Origin: Sinonovacula constricta
Lineage: Eukaryota; Mollusca; Bivalvia; Cardiida; Solecurtidae
Length of the DNA: 64,000 nucleotides
Direction: 5' to 3'
Assembly: GCA_007844125.1 (NCBI GenBank)
Contig: CM017556.1
Location: 77,538,456 to 77,602,455, forward strand
Positions 31,631 through 44,100 of this stretch are shown here, one piece after another (position 1 is the stretch's first letter; the number at the start of each line of letters is the position of its first letter). The notes below the pieces were generated by a model, which had not been told where the DNA came from, searched no databases, and worked only from the letters and a program-made list of their open reading frames with translations. The translations under genes were made by a program, and so were the position numbers.

Positions 31631-34540
31631 TGCAGTTACTGATGTCGTATTTACAAATACTATTTTATTTTACATTATTTTAAATCCAGTTACTGGTGTC
31701 GTATTTACACATTTCCCCTCTTAAAAAACACTTAAAATGTACGAAAGATGCATTGTTCCTTTAAGTTATGTCATGTATTTTTAAAGTATACTCATTCCAT
31801 CTTGCAATACCTAAAGAAGAAAACAAACATATGGCAAAAATAGCATTTATATTTGTACATTTATTGTTGCTTTGAAATAATGTACTAAAGATTAATACTT
31901 TTTAGTATTTTATTAATAACTGATAATAGAGAGTAAAGGACATGATATGATGATTAGGACATATACTACAAAAACATATTGTTTAATTTAAAGTGAGTTT
32001 TATTTTCAATATTTTAAACATTGGTGTGAACAATACTTACTTTAAGAAGACACACTTTTAAATACAGGCTATTTTAACAAAACAAGTATATCATACGGCA
32101 GTCTCCTCGTGAGATGCTGTATTGGAATCGTGGGGAACTTGCTTCTAAATTATTCTGGCAAAGAATAATAAATTGCGTGCGATTCAAATTTGCCTTTCCG
32201 TTTCTTAACAAAGACATGGAAATATATATATTCTGCAAAGCAACGGTAGAAACACTGCCTTAACAATATTCTTCGGCATTTCGGCCACAAAAATATATTA
32301 CAAAGTGATATAACAAAACACTGTGCATAATAATGCGATGATGTCTTATCCGAGAAACATTTACTTGATAAAAATTATCAACGTCATGCAAATTTGCATA
32401 ATTTCAAGTCTTTCGATCTACCTCAATTGTATTCATGACGTCATAAAAAAACAGATTTTCATCAACAACAACAACGACAACAACATCATTATTATTTGTA
32501 TCACCATCATTGGATACGTCATATATAGTAAAAGGAATAAATATAAAGGGACGCAACACTGATTAAGTCATTTGGTTCATTTTGGATGATCTCCCTGCAT
32601 TTGTGTGCGCCATTATTTGGACATTGTAAATGCCACTTATTAAAGAGATTGGTATAGTAAGTCGATCTCCAATGTTATTATATCTGACCTTATTTTAACT
32701 TAAGGAGACCGTATTATAAATGGCCTGTTTCAGTTCTACAATACAATTAACAATTAAATCATAACATTTGACTGAACTCATTGTATTCAGTATAAGTCGG
32801 CGATCAGTTTTTAATCATGCCAATTCCTAACACTGGTTTTGACATTTGTCACATTCGAAGAAACATTTTGGCAATAAGATCAGGTAATTTGGGATCTGAT
32901 TACAAATAGAAAACAGGTGTTGAATGCAACAACAGGAATTTGCAGATTTTTGGCACTGTCTTGTTATCCCTAACATAACTCTGTATTTCGATGGTTTCGG
33001 TGCAAGAATCGTGTATGCAAATGGTTGCAGCTTGCATTTACAAAATTATAAACGTATCAAAATAACATTAAAAGGCACAGTAGTAGATAATTAAACTATT
33101 TTTCAGAAACAATAAATAGTATAATAACGAACACCAAAATGTCCATTTAACATGTACGTCCCGACATTTGGTAATGGAGGTACTATACCTACCTGTAACG
33201 GTACAGGTTTGTCATTCATTTCTTTGGTTTTAGCGCTTGTTCGCTGCGTCCTGTTGAGTGTCGCATAACTACATGTATATGCAATGGCTGAATAAAGTAC
33301 TCACAGAGGCGGTATCATGTGACGTTTTCTACTAGAGCCTAAAGCTAGCCACTATCGCAAGCCTCCATCGTGATGATGGTACTTTGTAAAGCTTATGTTT
33401 CCAGATATCGAAGACATTGGTTTTAGAAATGGTAGACGATAAAATCAGTTTATTCATAGTTAAGGGTAGCTATTTTCCACATATCTGCTGTTTCATTGTA
33501 AACGCCTCATGAATAGAAGCGTCCCACAATTTTCCCGCCAATTCACCATGTTTGTTGAATTTAACTTTCTAAGCTACCACAGAGGCAATTATAAGGTCCA
33601 TAGATACGAAAAAACTTACATTTTACATTAATGTTATAGGTTAGTCATTGTCATACTTTAAAGATGGCAATCGACATTTTGAACCAGGTGTTTTTATCAA
33701 ACAACCAGATAATTACTGTTACCAGAAAAGATTCCGCAAACTGCTGTTTATTAATGTCCTCTGTCTGTGTAAGAAATGGAGTAAAACACCCACTGGTCAT
33801 TACAAACTTGTCTTATCTATCGAAGACAGTGGTTTTAGAAATGGTAAACAATAAAATCAGTTTATTCACAGTTAAGGGTGAATCTGTATGAACCACGCTG
33901 AACTGTTACATGCAGCTATTTTTTAAGAAAAGAACACCACGTGATCACTTACTTTTGCGATCATTTATTATCGCCATCCGGCTAACTCACTCTGACGATG
34001 ATATCTATTTTCAGCAGGAATCACATCGTGCTTAGTTATAGAGTTGGAAAATAATTAATATTTAGAGCGGTTATTTATGTCTCGAGTCATACTGTCTCAA
34101 ACAATTCAAATAGTAATCGAAATTGTCTTTATTTTGACTAAAGCTTGGGTCCATGCAGAAGTTATGCCAAAATTCCCCAAAACCAGGGAGAAGTTTGTTA
34201 CTTGTATTTCATATAGCCAAACTATCGGATACCATCTTTAGACTAATAAATTGTAGCATGGCAGTGAAGGCGAGTGATACATTTCTTTGATTTGATTAAT
34301 TTCGTCCACCTCAGTAAATTGTAAAATATTCCATACATATTCTAGTTTAAAGTGTTTTCTCGAAAATATCAATTAACACTCATAATGACAGTGATTTATT
34401 AATATTTATGCTGAATATTTTACGCGCCATACCAACAAAAGATGTCGGTGCCCTATACAAACCAAATAAATTATTGTCTTGACTGAAAATGATGATGGAT
34501 TAACAGATATTCAATCTACCAAAGTAGCTGATCCCTTATA
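31631..34540. other. Intergenic DNA, no supported gene
   Basis: AT-rich DNA with a partial copy of repeat R1 near 33700-33950. The small ORFs here have no splice or domain support. Confidence 0.4.
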
Positions 34541-34559
34541 ACAGAAATAGTGTTGCCTT

Positions 34560-34830
34560 CACTGTGCTGACACGCCACACATACATTTTCGCTATGTGGC
34601 ATGCCACTAATTCCTATCCCACCACGTGGGTTCGAACCCCGTTCGGGGTGAAGTACTAAATGTGCAAAAGGTCTTCCAGTTCACCTGCAGTGCGCCGGTT
34701 GTTCTACCCAGTCATTTTTCTGGGGCCTTCCTTCACTAAAATAGCTGGGCATCGCTATAATGATCATAAATAATTAGTCGCTGCGATGTGTTAAAAACAC
34801 AACGACTAATTCCTAAGACTACTCCGTATA
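34560..34830 (+). mobile_element. tRNA-derived SINE copy (family S2)
   Basis: A B-box-like gtgggttcgaacccc is followed by a body with cttccagttcacctgcagtg and the tail ctgggcatcgctataatg, agtcgctgcgatgtgttaaa. Tail sequence is shared with about 18560-18640 and body with 43035-43165. Confidence 0.6.
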
Positions 34831-35180
34831 TGTTATTTTGGAACTAACTCTACTATGTCCCATCAATCACACAGGCTTGTCTGCTTTTTTATCTATTTTT
34901 ATCGCCCGCTTTAGATTACATTGCCTGTCTGCGCGAAAACTTTTAATGATTTTCTAGCCTATGTTTTTCCTCAGCTTTTGTATGAAATTCAGCAAGTACC
35001 AGATTGGCTGAAGGGATGACCATAATTTATTGTGTAAAATTAATATAAGCCAAAGCACACATATTATCGGAATTGTTTTAATGAATGTCACTATATCCTT
35101 TACTTAGTACCAGATTACTTCAAAGAAGAGAATACATGTGGGTCAAGAATGGAAAATGAGTGCATTTCTTCTTACAGATC

Positions 35181-35335
35181 ACTATTTTTAACGTCAGTCT
35201 ATTCAGCTTTATTCGGTCATCTGTAATCCAATCGGATTCAACCTTTGATAGACTGCAGTGATCCGGTGGCCAATAAAGCTGTTTTTCTTGTGGCTTAAAG
35301 CTCAACATGTTACCATTTGTCGTCCAAGTGACACA
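35181..35335 (-). CDS. Possible Ig-like exon
   Basis: A minus-strand open frame reading CVTWTTNGNMLSFKPQ, then WITDDRIKLNRLTLKIVI before a GTAAGA donor. A pyrimidine-rich acceptor ending GGTAG precedes it. The end resembles an Ig E strand and stops where the exon at 48204 also stops. No signal or partner exons were found; chance is quite possible. Confidence 0.2.
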
Positions 35336-35849
35336 ACTACCAATAATTAAAAACAAACATGAACACCTGAACCAGAATACCCAGGTGTGTCCTACTTCAC
35401 GGATAGTTAGTTTTAAGATGTAACATCTGGTATAATTATGTTTATTGTTTAACACGACATTTCTACACATTTTTTTAATTCGTGTTTTACTATAGGTGGC
35501 TTCCATAATCCCATGATGCCGACGCGACATTGTTTAATGTAATGATGAATTGTGAATGCTCAGTTTGTACTTAGCATAAGATGCTGGGGAAAAGGATAGA
35601 GTGTATGAAAGATATTATGTAATTAAAAAGAACAACTTTTTGATAAATGTAATTTGGACTGAAAAATATTACTTTGAATATTTACGAATATTGATTTCCT
35701 TATAGATCTACACAGCTACTACTGATAAACTGCACTTGGAGGTCATACGCCATTTGTCTTTTATTGTTTTTACTTTCAGGAAGCAGACTGTGTTTCTAAG
35801 AGAAATTGTACAGTCTTTATTGTGATTGGAAGTCACAAAGTAGAACAGG

Positions 35850-35900
35850 GAAATGACACCACACCCAGTCATATTATCATGTTACTGCTGATCGTCATGA
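35850..35900 (+). mobile_element. Fragment of SINE family S1
   Basis: tgacaccacacccagtcata matches the S1 body near 52710. Confidence 0.5.
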
Positions 35901-36702
35901 GCTAAGCGACTTGTAATTGTAAGTATGTTTGCTATAACATCCGTGTGTGAAAGCTTTAATGTGACTTTCTTGAACAAGTCCCGTGGCTTTACTTATCTGG
36001 AACAAAATAGGTTCTAGGACCAATAGTGATTTTTGGTATCAAATGAGTGTTGAATTTTCTTCAGAATATTTGTCCTTAGAGTTGACGTATAATTCTTACC
36101 CCGTATCATATTAGTCCTTTTCAGTGTCAGATTCATTGAGTGGGGGGTAACAAAAAGTCGTAACAAAACTGTTTAAACATTTTACCAATGCGTATCTCTA
36201 AATAAAATAAGTTATGCACATATATCTATTATATTTCTTTCGATTAAAGTAAATTTTGCATACTATGTTGTTAAAAAAATACGAATAAACATGGCATTGA
36301 ATAAATACGTTACGTCATTAAAATCTATGACGTGAATGTTTAAGATGTAAGGGCTTCGATTCACGTACGAGTAGTTATCCATTTACTTAAGTTTCAGACT
36401 GCTTTAGGATTTGACAATTTTCCTTGTTACATTCACCTTGAGTTCGAGATCTCTTCTTGTATAAAAAGTCCCTTTATTCTCAAAGTCGAACAAGGAAACA
36501 GAGGCTGTTTTGTCAGACCTATCAGTTTAAGCGCTATTACATCTATGTACCTTAGCGATACATGTCTATGTTCTCCTCTTTCAAAGATTATATTTTGTTT
36601 CATTGGAGGAAGACTTATTGAAACTTGTATGAGGATATTAACTAACATGGGCGGGGCGGTGCGCTAGCATTGAACACTTAGTCATAGCTACAAAATCCAA
36701 GA

Positions 36703-36782
36703 CCTTATGCCCGACCGTTCTTATGCCCGACCGTTCTTATGCCCGACCGTTCTTATGCCCGACCGTTCTTATGCCCGACCGA
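36703..36782. repeat. 16-bp tandem repeat ttatgcccgaccgttc, about five copies
   Basis: Nearly perfect units, markedly more GC-rich than the surroundings. Confidence 0.95.
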
Positions 36783-37707
36783 ACACAAGACAGATATTTG
36801 GGGGACTTGTGCCATGGTCCTGCATTTTACTTTTGAAAGATGAATTTTATTATGACAAACACATAATCACAAGGCGTCAGAAAACGTGACGAAACTCATT
36901 TGCTACAGGTTCTCCACGTCATGAGTTTAAGATTTAAAATGAATCTCTTTTTATGAATGAATGAAACCATTGATAAAATTAATGAAACTTTTTGCAAATG
37001 TATACTAGCGGCTGATAGCCTTTGTGACATAATCAATTATAAATTACAAGGCTTCAACCCTTCATCGCTGATAGCCCCTTCCTTAATATAAAAACTTTTC
37101 TGCGAAACTAAAAGATATAATGCTGAATAAACTTTGTACGTTTGCTTGACCTGAATAAATACAGGCCACAAACTTATTGACCACAGAAACCTAATTTTAA
37201 ACATTTAACATCAACCTGCGATTAAAAGGCGGCTGTGTAGGTTTGTCACTGTAAGAGCTGCAAGCGCCGACGGTCAGCGTCTGCTTGGTACACCATTCCA
37301 TCCAGTCTTCTAGCCCCGCGTCCATTATTCGATAGCCGCTTATTTTGCGTGCATCTGATCTGTTAGTGCCACGTGATCAAGCCGCTTGAAATTCTTTAGG
37401 AAATATTTAGTGAAAGCGTGTATAAGAGCATGTCTCTGCATCTTAATGTATCATATAAACAAAGATAAACATGTCGTCTGGAGTAGGCAAAGTCATAGGC
37501 AAAGCAACGGCGATTAACATCGTTGTGTATTTTTTCAAGTCCGAGCACGAAAACGAGAAGTGAAAGTAACATTTGTAATGACTGTAGTAAAATACAACAC
37601 CGATGTCTTTCGAAAGTGAAACAGTAATCGAAATCAAATATCGAAACTATTGTTTAACAGAATTTCCGTATGGATTTGCTCACCAAATACCCGTGACTGC
37701 AGTTTGA

Positions 37708-37887
37708 CAATGGTAAAATGACATATGCAATATGCATTGTTGAGGGAAAAGACAACCCATTCATCCAAGGGTGTAATAAACTTCGTCATTCCACAGAAAC
37801 AAACATCTGTTTTAGCAGATAAAAATGAAGCTGCAGTTAGTGTCATGAGATTTGTATACTGGCTGGTCAAACAGCTGAGAAGATACT
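37708..37887 (+). CDS. Unidentified short ORF, possibly a transposon gene fragment
   Basis: Plus frame from an ATG reads MQYALLREKTTHSSKGVINF and later NEAAVSVMRFVYWLVKQLRR to TGA. The opposite strand is also open (37634-37870). Composition looks coding but I do not recognise it. Confidence 0.2.
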
Positions 37888-38460
37888 ATACTTGAAAGTC
37901 TACCAACAGATATTGTCAGATATCTTCTACTATTTCAAGTGGTTTTCACTAAGACGTTAAACGGTAAAACATATTCAGAAAATGCTGCAAGATCCCAAAC
38001 TTTAGTACAAGGAGCTGCAAAGTGTGACGTGTTATAAGCAAATCTCTGTATCTATATGATAAATAATAAACAAAACAATCATTGAATAATTTCAAACAAA
38101 ATTATAAATAAAATGAATGTAAACTATTCACTATTATACCAATAATAAACCTATACTGATTCGTTTTATATATCACATGAATGTAATTTTATAATATAAA
38201 AGTATGCTTAATTGACATTTGTATTACATAAACAATTTGTAGTCTTTTATTGTTGTAAAGATGTAACTTGATGTTATAAGTAAACATTAGCTTTATATTT
38301 TCCATGTATATACAGATAAACAGAAGTAGATCAATATGCACATAAAATTATATACACAAATATAAAGGAATTATGATAGCGTTAAAAAAACTAAATGTGC
38401 AGCGTGGCTCGGATAGAAATAATCTATTTGTAATGACTAGAGGGGTGGTATGCGCAGCTG

Positions 38461-38555
38461 TTCACATAGATGTGGGGCGCAGTGGCGGAGCGGTTAGAAT
38501 CGCTGACTTGTAACTCCTCAACCCCTCACGACATGTGTTCGAGTCCTTGTTGTGG
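38461..38555 (+). mobile_element. tRNA-like SINE head
   Basis: A-box-like agtggcggagcggttagaat and B-box-like gtgttcgagtcc about 50 bases apart. It sits next to a partial R1 copy. More likely SINE or tRNA pseudogene than a working tRNA. Confidence 0.5.
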
Positions 38556-40009
38556 AACTTTCATGTGGATACCTTTTTTCAGCTGACCATACACTGTCAA
38601 TATGTGTAGAAGATATTCTTAGTTAAAGGTATTTCCAGTGAATGATCCGAAACATGATCTTGTTACTGTTATGCGCATTGCATGTAGACCCCTGACTGAC
38701 ATTGCACGTGTACACTCTTTTGGTCCCATGCAGACTTTTGACGACATGTTCTCATTTGACCATACTTATATAAGCATTAGTTGTGTACAAAAGTGACATT
38801 TAAAACAAAATAAGACAACTTCATGTATACATGCGAATCCTGTGGCCTTTTGGTCAAATCCTAACCCACTTTAGGTTTGTATTTCCATTTCTTTACGTGC
38901 AATATTTATTCTATTTATTATCTATATTAAGTCTTCTATTTAACTAGCTAAAGTTGTTTGTTTTAGACTAACAAATTAATTACATATATTTGGTTTAGAT
39001 TGTAAAATGTTGTGTAGGTTTTAGTCTCTATCACACAAATTTGGTTTTCTTTTGTCTTAATAAGCTTCCGTAGATTTTAGAAATAAGCATAAGAAGGCAG
39101 TGCATGTTTATAAGGCAGTTTATATACATTGTCTTCAAAATCGTTTTATAAAATGGCAGGTTCGTTTACATGACACACACTTACACTTTTTGTTACAGTT
39201 TTTGATAATAACATAACTGTAAGGTTAATTATAAAATCCTTTTTTAACATAAATGTCGAGTCTTTGTAAAAGCAGTGATTAAAGGACATATCCACCCGCT
39301 TGTCTACATACATATAATTGACAGGTCCCAAACTTATACAAACTGAGAATATAATGCCTGTTTTCGAAAAAAATACTAATTATTGTTCCTTGAAAATGAA
39401 TAATAAAATGATGACAGCAGACGGTATTGGAACCGGAGACTTCGCATATGTGACTTAGCACGTAGCCACTAGAAAATCCAGAGAGATGCGACATTTATGC
39501 CATTTACAAATTTGTCACAAAATTCAACCTTTGGTGTCCAAGAGATATATTTTCAACTTTGTTGCGTCACTGGTTCAAAGTGTAAAAATACGTGAAGAAA
39601 AAATATTTAGGAAGTCAAAGATTCGTGAAGACCAATGTTTAGGAAGTCAAAGACACAGACAGAAGATTTAAATCTGAATGTCGATAGACCTTCATAAACT
39701 TAAACCAAATTAATTGGTCATTTGTGTACATTTAGTAAGCCGCGTGGTTACGCTAAATATATATTGTTGTTTTGTTGTTGTTGTTGTTTTTTAAATAATT
39801 GCATTAGTAAAAGAAAACCAAATTAAACATGTTTAATAAACATGGTTCAGTAAATAAAAACATGTTTCCATTAAATAACAAAAGCTTGAAAATATACCAC
39901 TCTTTGACGAAAATTAGAATAGCTAATGTTTATATATGTACCTTTCTTACTGATCTATTCAGAGCTAGAGCTGTGAGATATATACGATAACAGAAATGTA
40001 CAACCTGCT

Positions 40010-40430
40010 GAAATGCATTTAGATCGATGCATAATATATGTTCCAGTAAAAACTATTACTACATGTATATACAAAACAATGCATATCATTTCGAAGGAAA
40101 AATATTCAACCATCTTTTATGTACAGGCATGTCAGAAAAAAAACGACAACATAACGTCATTATCTGCTCTTGTCAACATTTCACTACATAAATATAGAGA
40201 ATACCAGGTTAGTGTTGATATAGATAAATGTTATCATGCGAGGCTAAGAAAATCAGAAAGCACGAGGCTTGCCGAGTGCTTTCTGATTTTCGGGCCGAGC
40301 ATGATAACATTTATCTATATCAACACTAACCTGGTATTCTTTTTATCCCACCATCAACAGCTTTTCAAAGGTAAACATTTAAATTTACCGCTACTGCTCC
40401 TCCGTTACATAATCTGACATTCCAATACAA
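40010..40430. mobile_element. Foldback element with a 143-bp near-perfect palindrome
   Basis: 40198-40340 folds into arms of about 65 bases beginning agaataccaggttagtgttg, with one mismatched patch. Flank motif atttagatcgatgcataata recurs at 41849-41873 beside another small palindrome (aatatcggttgata, 41668-41720). Confidence 0.75.
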
Positions 40431-40528
40431 TACACGAAATTCATGCGCGAGCAATAGAGTAATTCGGCTATAAGAAATAGTTCTATTTAACAATAAAAAA
40501 ATAAAACAATAAACATGTTATTTCTTTT

Positions 40529-40536
40529 ATTTTATT
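40529..40536 (-). promoter_or_regulatory. Possible poly(A) signal of gene E
   Basis: AATAAA within the minus-strand text AATAAAATAAA, roughly 250 bp past the tail stop codon. Confidence 0.3.
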
Positions 40537-40786
40537 TGCGCTATACACAATGTTGTAATTTTATTGATTACGATAACTGAAAATAATGGTTGGAAAAGAA
40601 GAACAACAAAAATCACACCCTCGTGTAAAGTTATACATGTAGTGTGTACTGTCAAGGCCGTGTAGCATTAAAGTTGAGCTACGCACTTGGCATTTAAGGA
40701 ACGCGAATTACATTCGAGGTTTGTGTGTGTGTTTGTGGCTGTAACAAACAGTAGCTCATGGATTTTAATTGTTGATGACATTGAAA

Positions 40787-41153
40787 TTATGAACATTGAA
40801 TATAGCGCTTTAAAATTTCGAAGATAGTTGTGTTTTTGACAGGATGACTTGCGAAATTTGAAGAAATGTGGGGAGTGGAGGTGGTGGATTGGTGTTCATG
40901 AAACTGATTTTTAGCACATTTGTCCAGATCTCTGCAGTCAGCTGTATTTGTTTCGACTAAAGATCGAGCTCTATCTAAACCATTTGAATGTTCATCATGT
41001 AACGACATTTGATCATCAGGGTCTGCCTTAAGATTAGGCAGATGATTGCAATCTGAGACAGTCACCACAGATTCAAGATCAATTTCATTCTCAAAAATGT
41101 TCGGATTAAAGCCAGATTTTGCCTCGAAATCCTCGTAGCTCCTTTCTTTAACA
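40787..41153 (-). CDS. Gene E cytoplasmic tail exon
   Basis: Acceptor TAAGCAG, phase 2, 121 codons, stop TAA. It opens VKERSYEDFEAKSGF and ends LKRYIQCS. It is acidic and Ser/His-rich with only two tyrosines (YEDF, YIQC), so it lacks the ITIM/ITAM-like motifs of B, D and F. A possible AATAAA lies about 250 bp beyond the stop. Confidence 0.65.
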
Positions 41154-44100
41154 CTGCTTAGGAAGTTAGGCTTTTACACGATTCTTCATCACATTCTTTA
41201 AACTCACACTAAATAACATCAAAACAACGGGGACTCGCATGAACTGACATTTCGAGTGTTGTTTTTGTTTTTTGCAGACTACAAATTCGTACTTTTATTG
41301 ATTTTATTACTATTACTAAACAATTTTAATCATGTTTCTGTAATACATGTTGTTTCATTTTTTCTGATAGATTTTTTTTCAAATTTTCTATATCATTGTT
41401 AAATAAAACTTAGGAAAGTGTCGAGGGACTGTCCGGTTAGCTCAGTCGGTGAAGACGCTGCCACTTAAGTTTTCAATCCTGCAGGTCAGAGATCGAAACC
41501 GCTCGCATCCTCTTTTATTTAATAGCCTCTTTTACTCTATTTCATCAAAATTTATATTATGGACATTTATGGGGTGACCACAAGCATAATTACGGGATAA
41601 ATGAGTTTCGTTCTCGTAAACACTCCTGATCGTTTCGTCAAAAAAGTAGTCCGGCTTAGAGCAGGTGCGCGAATATCGGTTGATAAAGCTCATCTTTATC
41701 ACACGGGTTATATCAACCGATATTTACAGAGATGGTGGGATAAAAGATGTTTACTGCGTCAAACTATTCTGATATTGCGGTTTATATTTTTATATTTTTT
41801 GCAGAATATAATTTGTAGCTGTCTTATCATCATTATGATTCATTTAAGACATTTAGATCGATGCATAATATATAACAAGCCATTTCATATTTCAAATCGC
41901 AACTTAATTGATTTTGATGCAATAACGGCTACCAAAATGCTATGAGCATATTTAGTGATCATACCACCATGTCTGTACAGTATATAGACACAAACTATAT
42001 TAGATAAACAGCAAATAAGCAACTAATTGTCAATCATCACAACAAAACAGCTTTCTCCAATAATTCTGTGTTCAAACATTTGCCTCAAAAGAGTTTTTTT
42101 CCAGTCTGAGACATTTTACACTTGGTGAAAACACGACGTCGTTTTGTCGAATGTATCTTACACAGTGAAACCATCGTCTGACACTGCTAAAATGTTAGTA
42201 CCTTTGCTAAGATACTCTATTTCATATCGATTAACGGTTATTTTTAGACATATACATTTGTTCCATATTGCACACGTGTCTTTTTTTCTGCAGTCTTCGT
42301 TTTAATCAAAATCTTGTTGAACAGTCCATTGATGCGTTTGTCAATGTGACGTCACTGTTGAGAGTTGACGTCGTCAAATGGTGTTCTTGAGTGTTCTGAC
42401 CCGTATAAAGTGGATTCGTGTACTTGAACTCTGTCAGTGAGTTTCGTCTGTTGAACAAACTCCAGTGGCTTTTACTGAAAAACGCACATTCTATTAATAT
42501 TCAATTAACTGATACATAGTTAGTAATTTGGTGGTGTTAAACAATTAAATTCACAAGCAAAGAATATCGAGCATAATCGGAAAATTTAAACTTATTTTGA
42601 CTTGATACATACAATGACATTTAGATTGAATTAAATAAAGCTGGTAACTACTGTTTAGTCGAAAATAAATATTGTTTTCCCTTTATCACGCAAATATAAT
42701 ACCGGATCAATGTCTGGTCGTTACTGTCATTTGAGAGGCAGAAATATACAATCAACATAAAAGTATCTTGAATTTAAACATAATTCTGTCTTTATAAATA
42801 GTTTAAATTTCAGAACCGTCTGCAACGCGTGTTAACACAAAGCATCAAATAACTAATTCTTCCTTCTGCAAGGCATGGGCTGGTATAACAGGCAAATAGT
42901 GTGTGGTATGACCAGGATCTACACGGTGTTCATATATGTCTGCGTATAAAGTTATTTAACTATGAACAGCAAACACTTAATTAGTTGGGTTATTTACACA
43001 TGTAGCATGTGACCGTGACGTTATGGTAACCGATTTATATCTCCCCAGCTCTTTACCCCGAGGGTTTGAGTCCCGGTCGGTCTTCCAGCTGACCAGTGGT
43101 GCGACGTTGGTTCTAGCCAGACATTTGTTTAAGACCTTCTTCCAAAGATAAGCTAGACGTGTATTGTGTCGTCGGTACGATGTTACAACTATAGCATGAT
43201 AAAGTTCAGAAATGTCAGAAGAGAGTCGACATGTACCTCCTGCATGTGAAGAAGATGAGAACCAACATGACGAGGGTCACGGCCACTGCAACAATAAGGA
43301 TGATCTTATTGGTGGATATCGGCCCATCGTCCTCTCCTGGTCAACAGATAACGGTGATATCAACATTACACTTATTGGAATTAAAGTACATTCATACATA
43401 AGTTTAATTGATCATGTGGTAGTTGTTACTACATGTGAACATGTCGAGGTCTACAACTTTAAGGTGGTTGAATATTGTTCATATTTAGACACGTATGAAT
43501 AGTGTGAGGAATTGCTTCTATGTTTCGTGTAACTTAATAAAAACAGTTTGCTTTGAATGTGGCTTTTACTTTAACAAATATTTTTAATTACTTCTTCAAC
43601 AAATATTATAACTTTATACAAATCTGATCGAAAGCACCTAAATGCATGAATATGTTCGTCCTTACTCTGGTGTGTATGAACGGCAGGACTAATTTATGAA
43701 ACTATTTATATAGTAATTACCATTACTCCTAGAAATAGATATAAAGTTTTAAATTAAATAATAGAAAGCTCGTGTATGCACCTTCTCATTTTATTTTTTG
43801 ATAATAAATGGTGGTGACAAACGAAATAAAAACACGAATATGTAACTGCTAGACTGGAAAACAAGCGTCTTTTTAACTTGAAAATGCCCGAATATTGGCT
43901 ACAATATTGATCACCGCTAAAGCTAACTTCAGTTATTGGACTGCGAATTGTTGCTGTACACTTTTTATCGAAGCATAGTTGGTAAGAGCACCGGATCATG
44001 TATGGCAAATGGACTATACAGTCTCTGTATACACCGCCTTAGATACTTCCTTTTTCGTCCAGCATTTTTAGGATTTCAAGTGAAAATCAGTTGGTCTTCA

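Noticed and set aside
35341..35530. 5' half of a 136-codon minus ORF
   Set aside because: No start context, signal peptide or domain. Only the last part looked mildly Ig-like.
36433..36648. Minus ORF ending at a possible GTGAAT donor
   Set aside because: No signal peptide, no recognised motif and no partner exon.
40013..40417. A 134-codon plus ORF
   Set aside because: It runs through a palindromic element; the reading frame is a by-product.
41431..41505. Functional tRNA gene
   Set aside because: A-box is good but the B-box is weak and the cloverleaf does not close; SINE or pseudogene is more likely.
43212..43502. A 96-codon plus ORF
   Set aside because: It is the opposite strand of gene E's membrane exon, which has proper splice sites and phase.
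43754..44008. Cysteine-rich minus ORF as gene E's missing ectodomain
   Set aside because: Cysteine spacing does not match A, B or D and no phase-1 acceptor and donor pair frames it.
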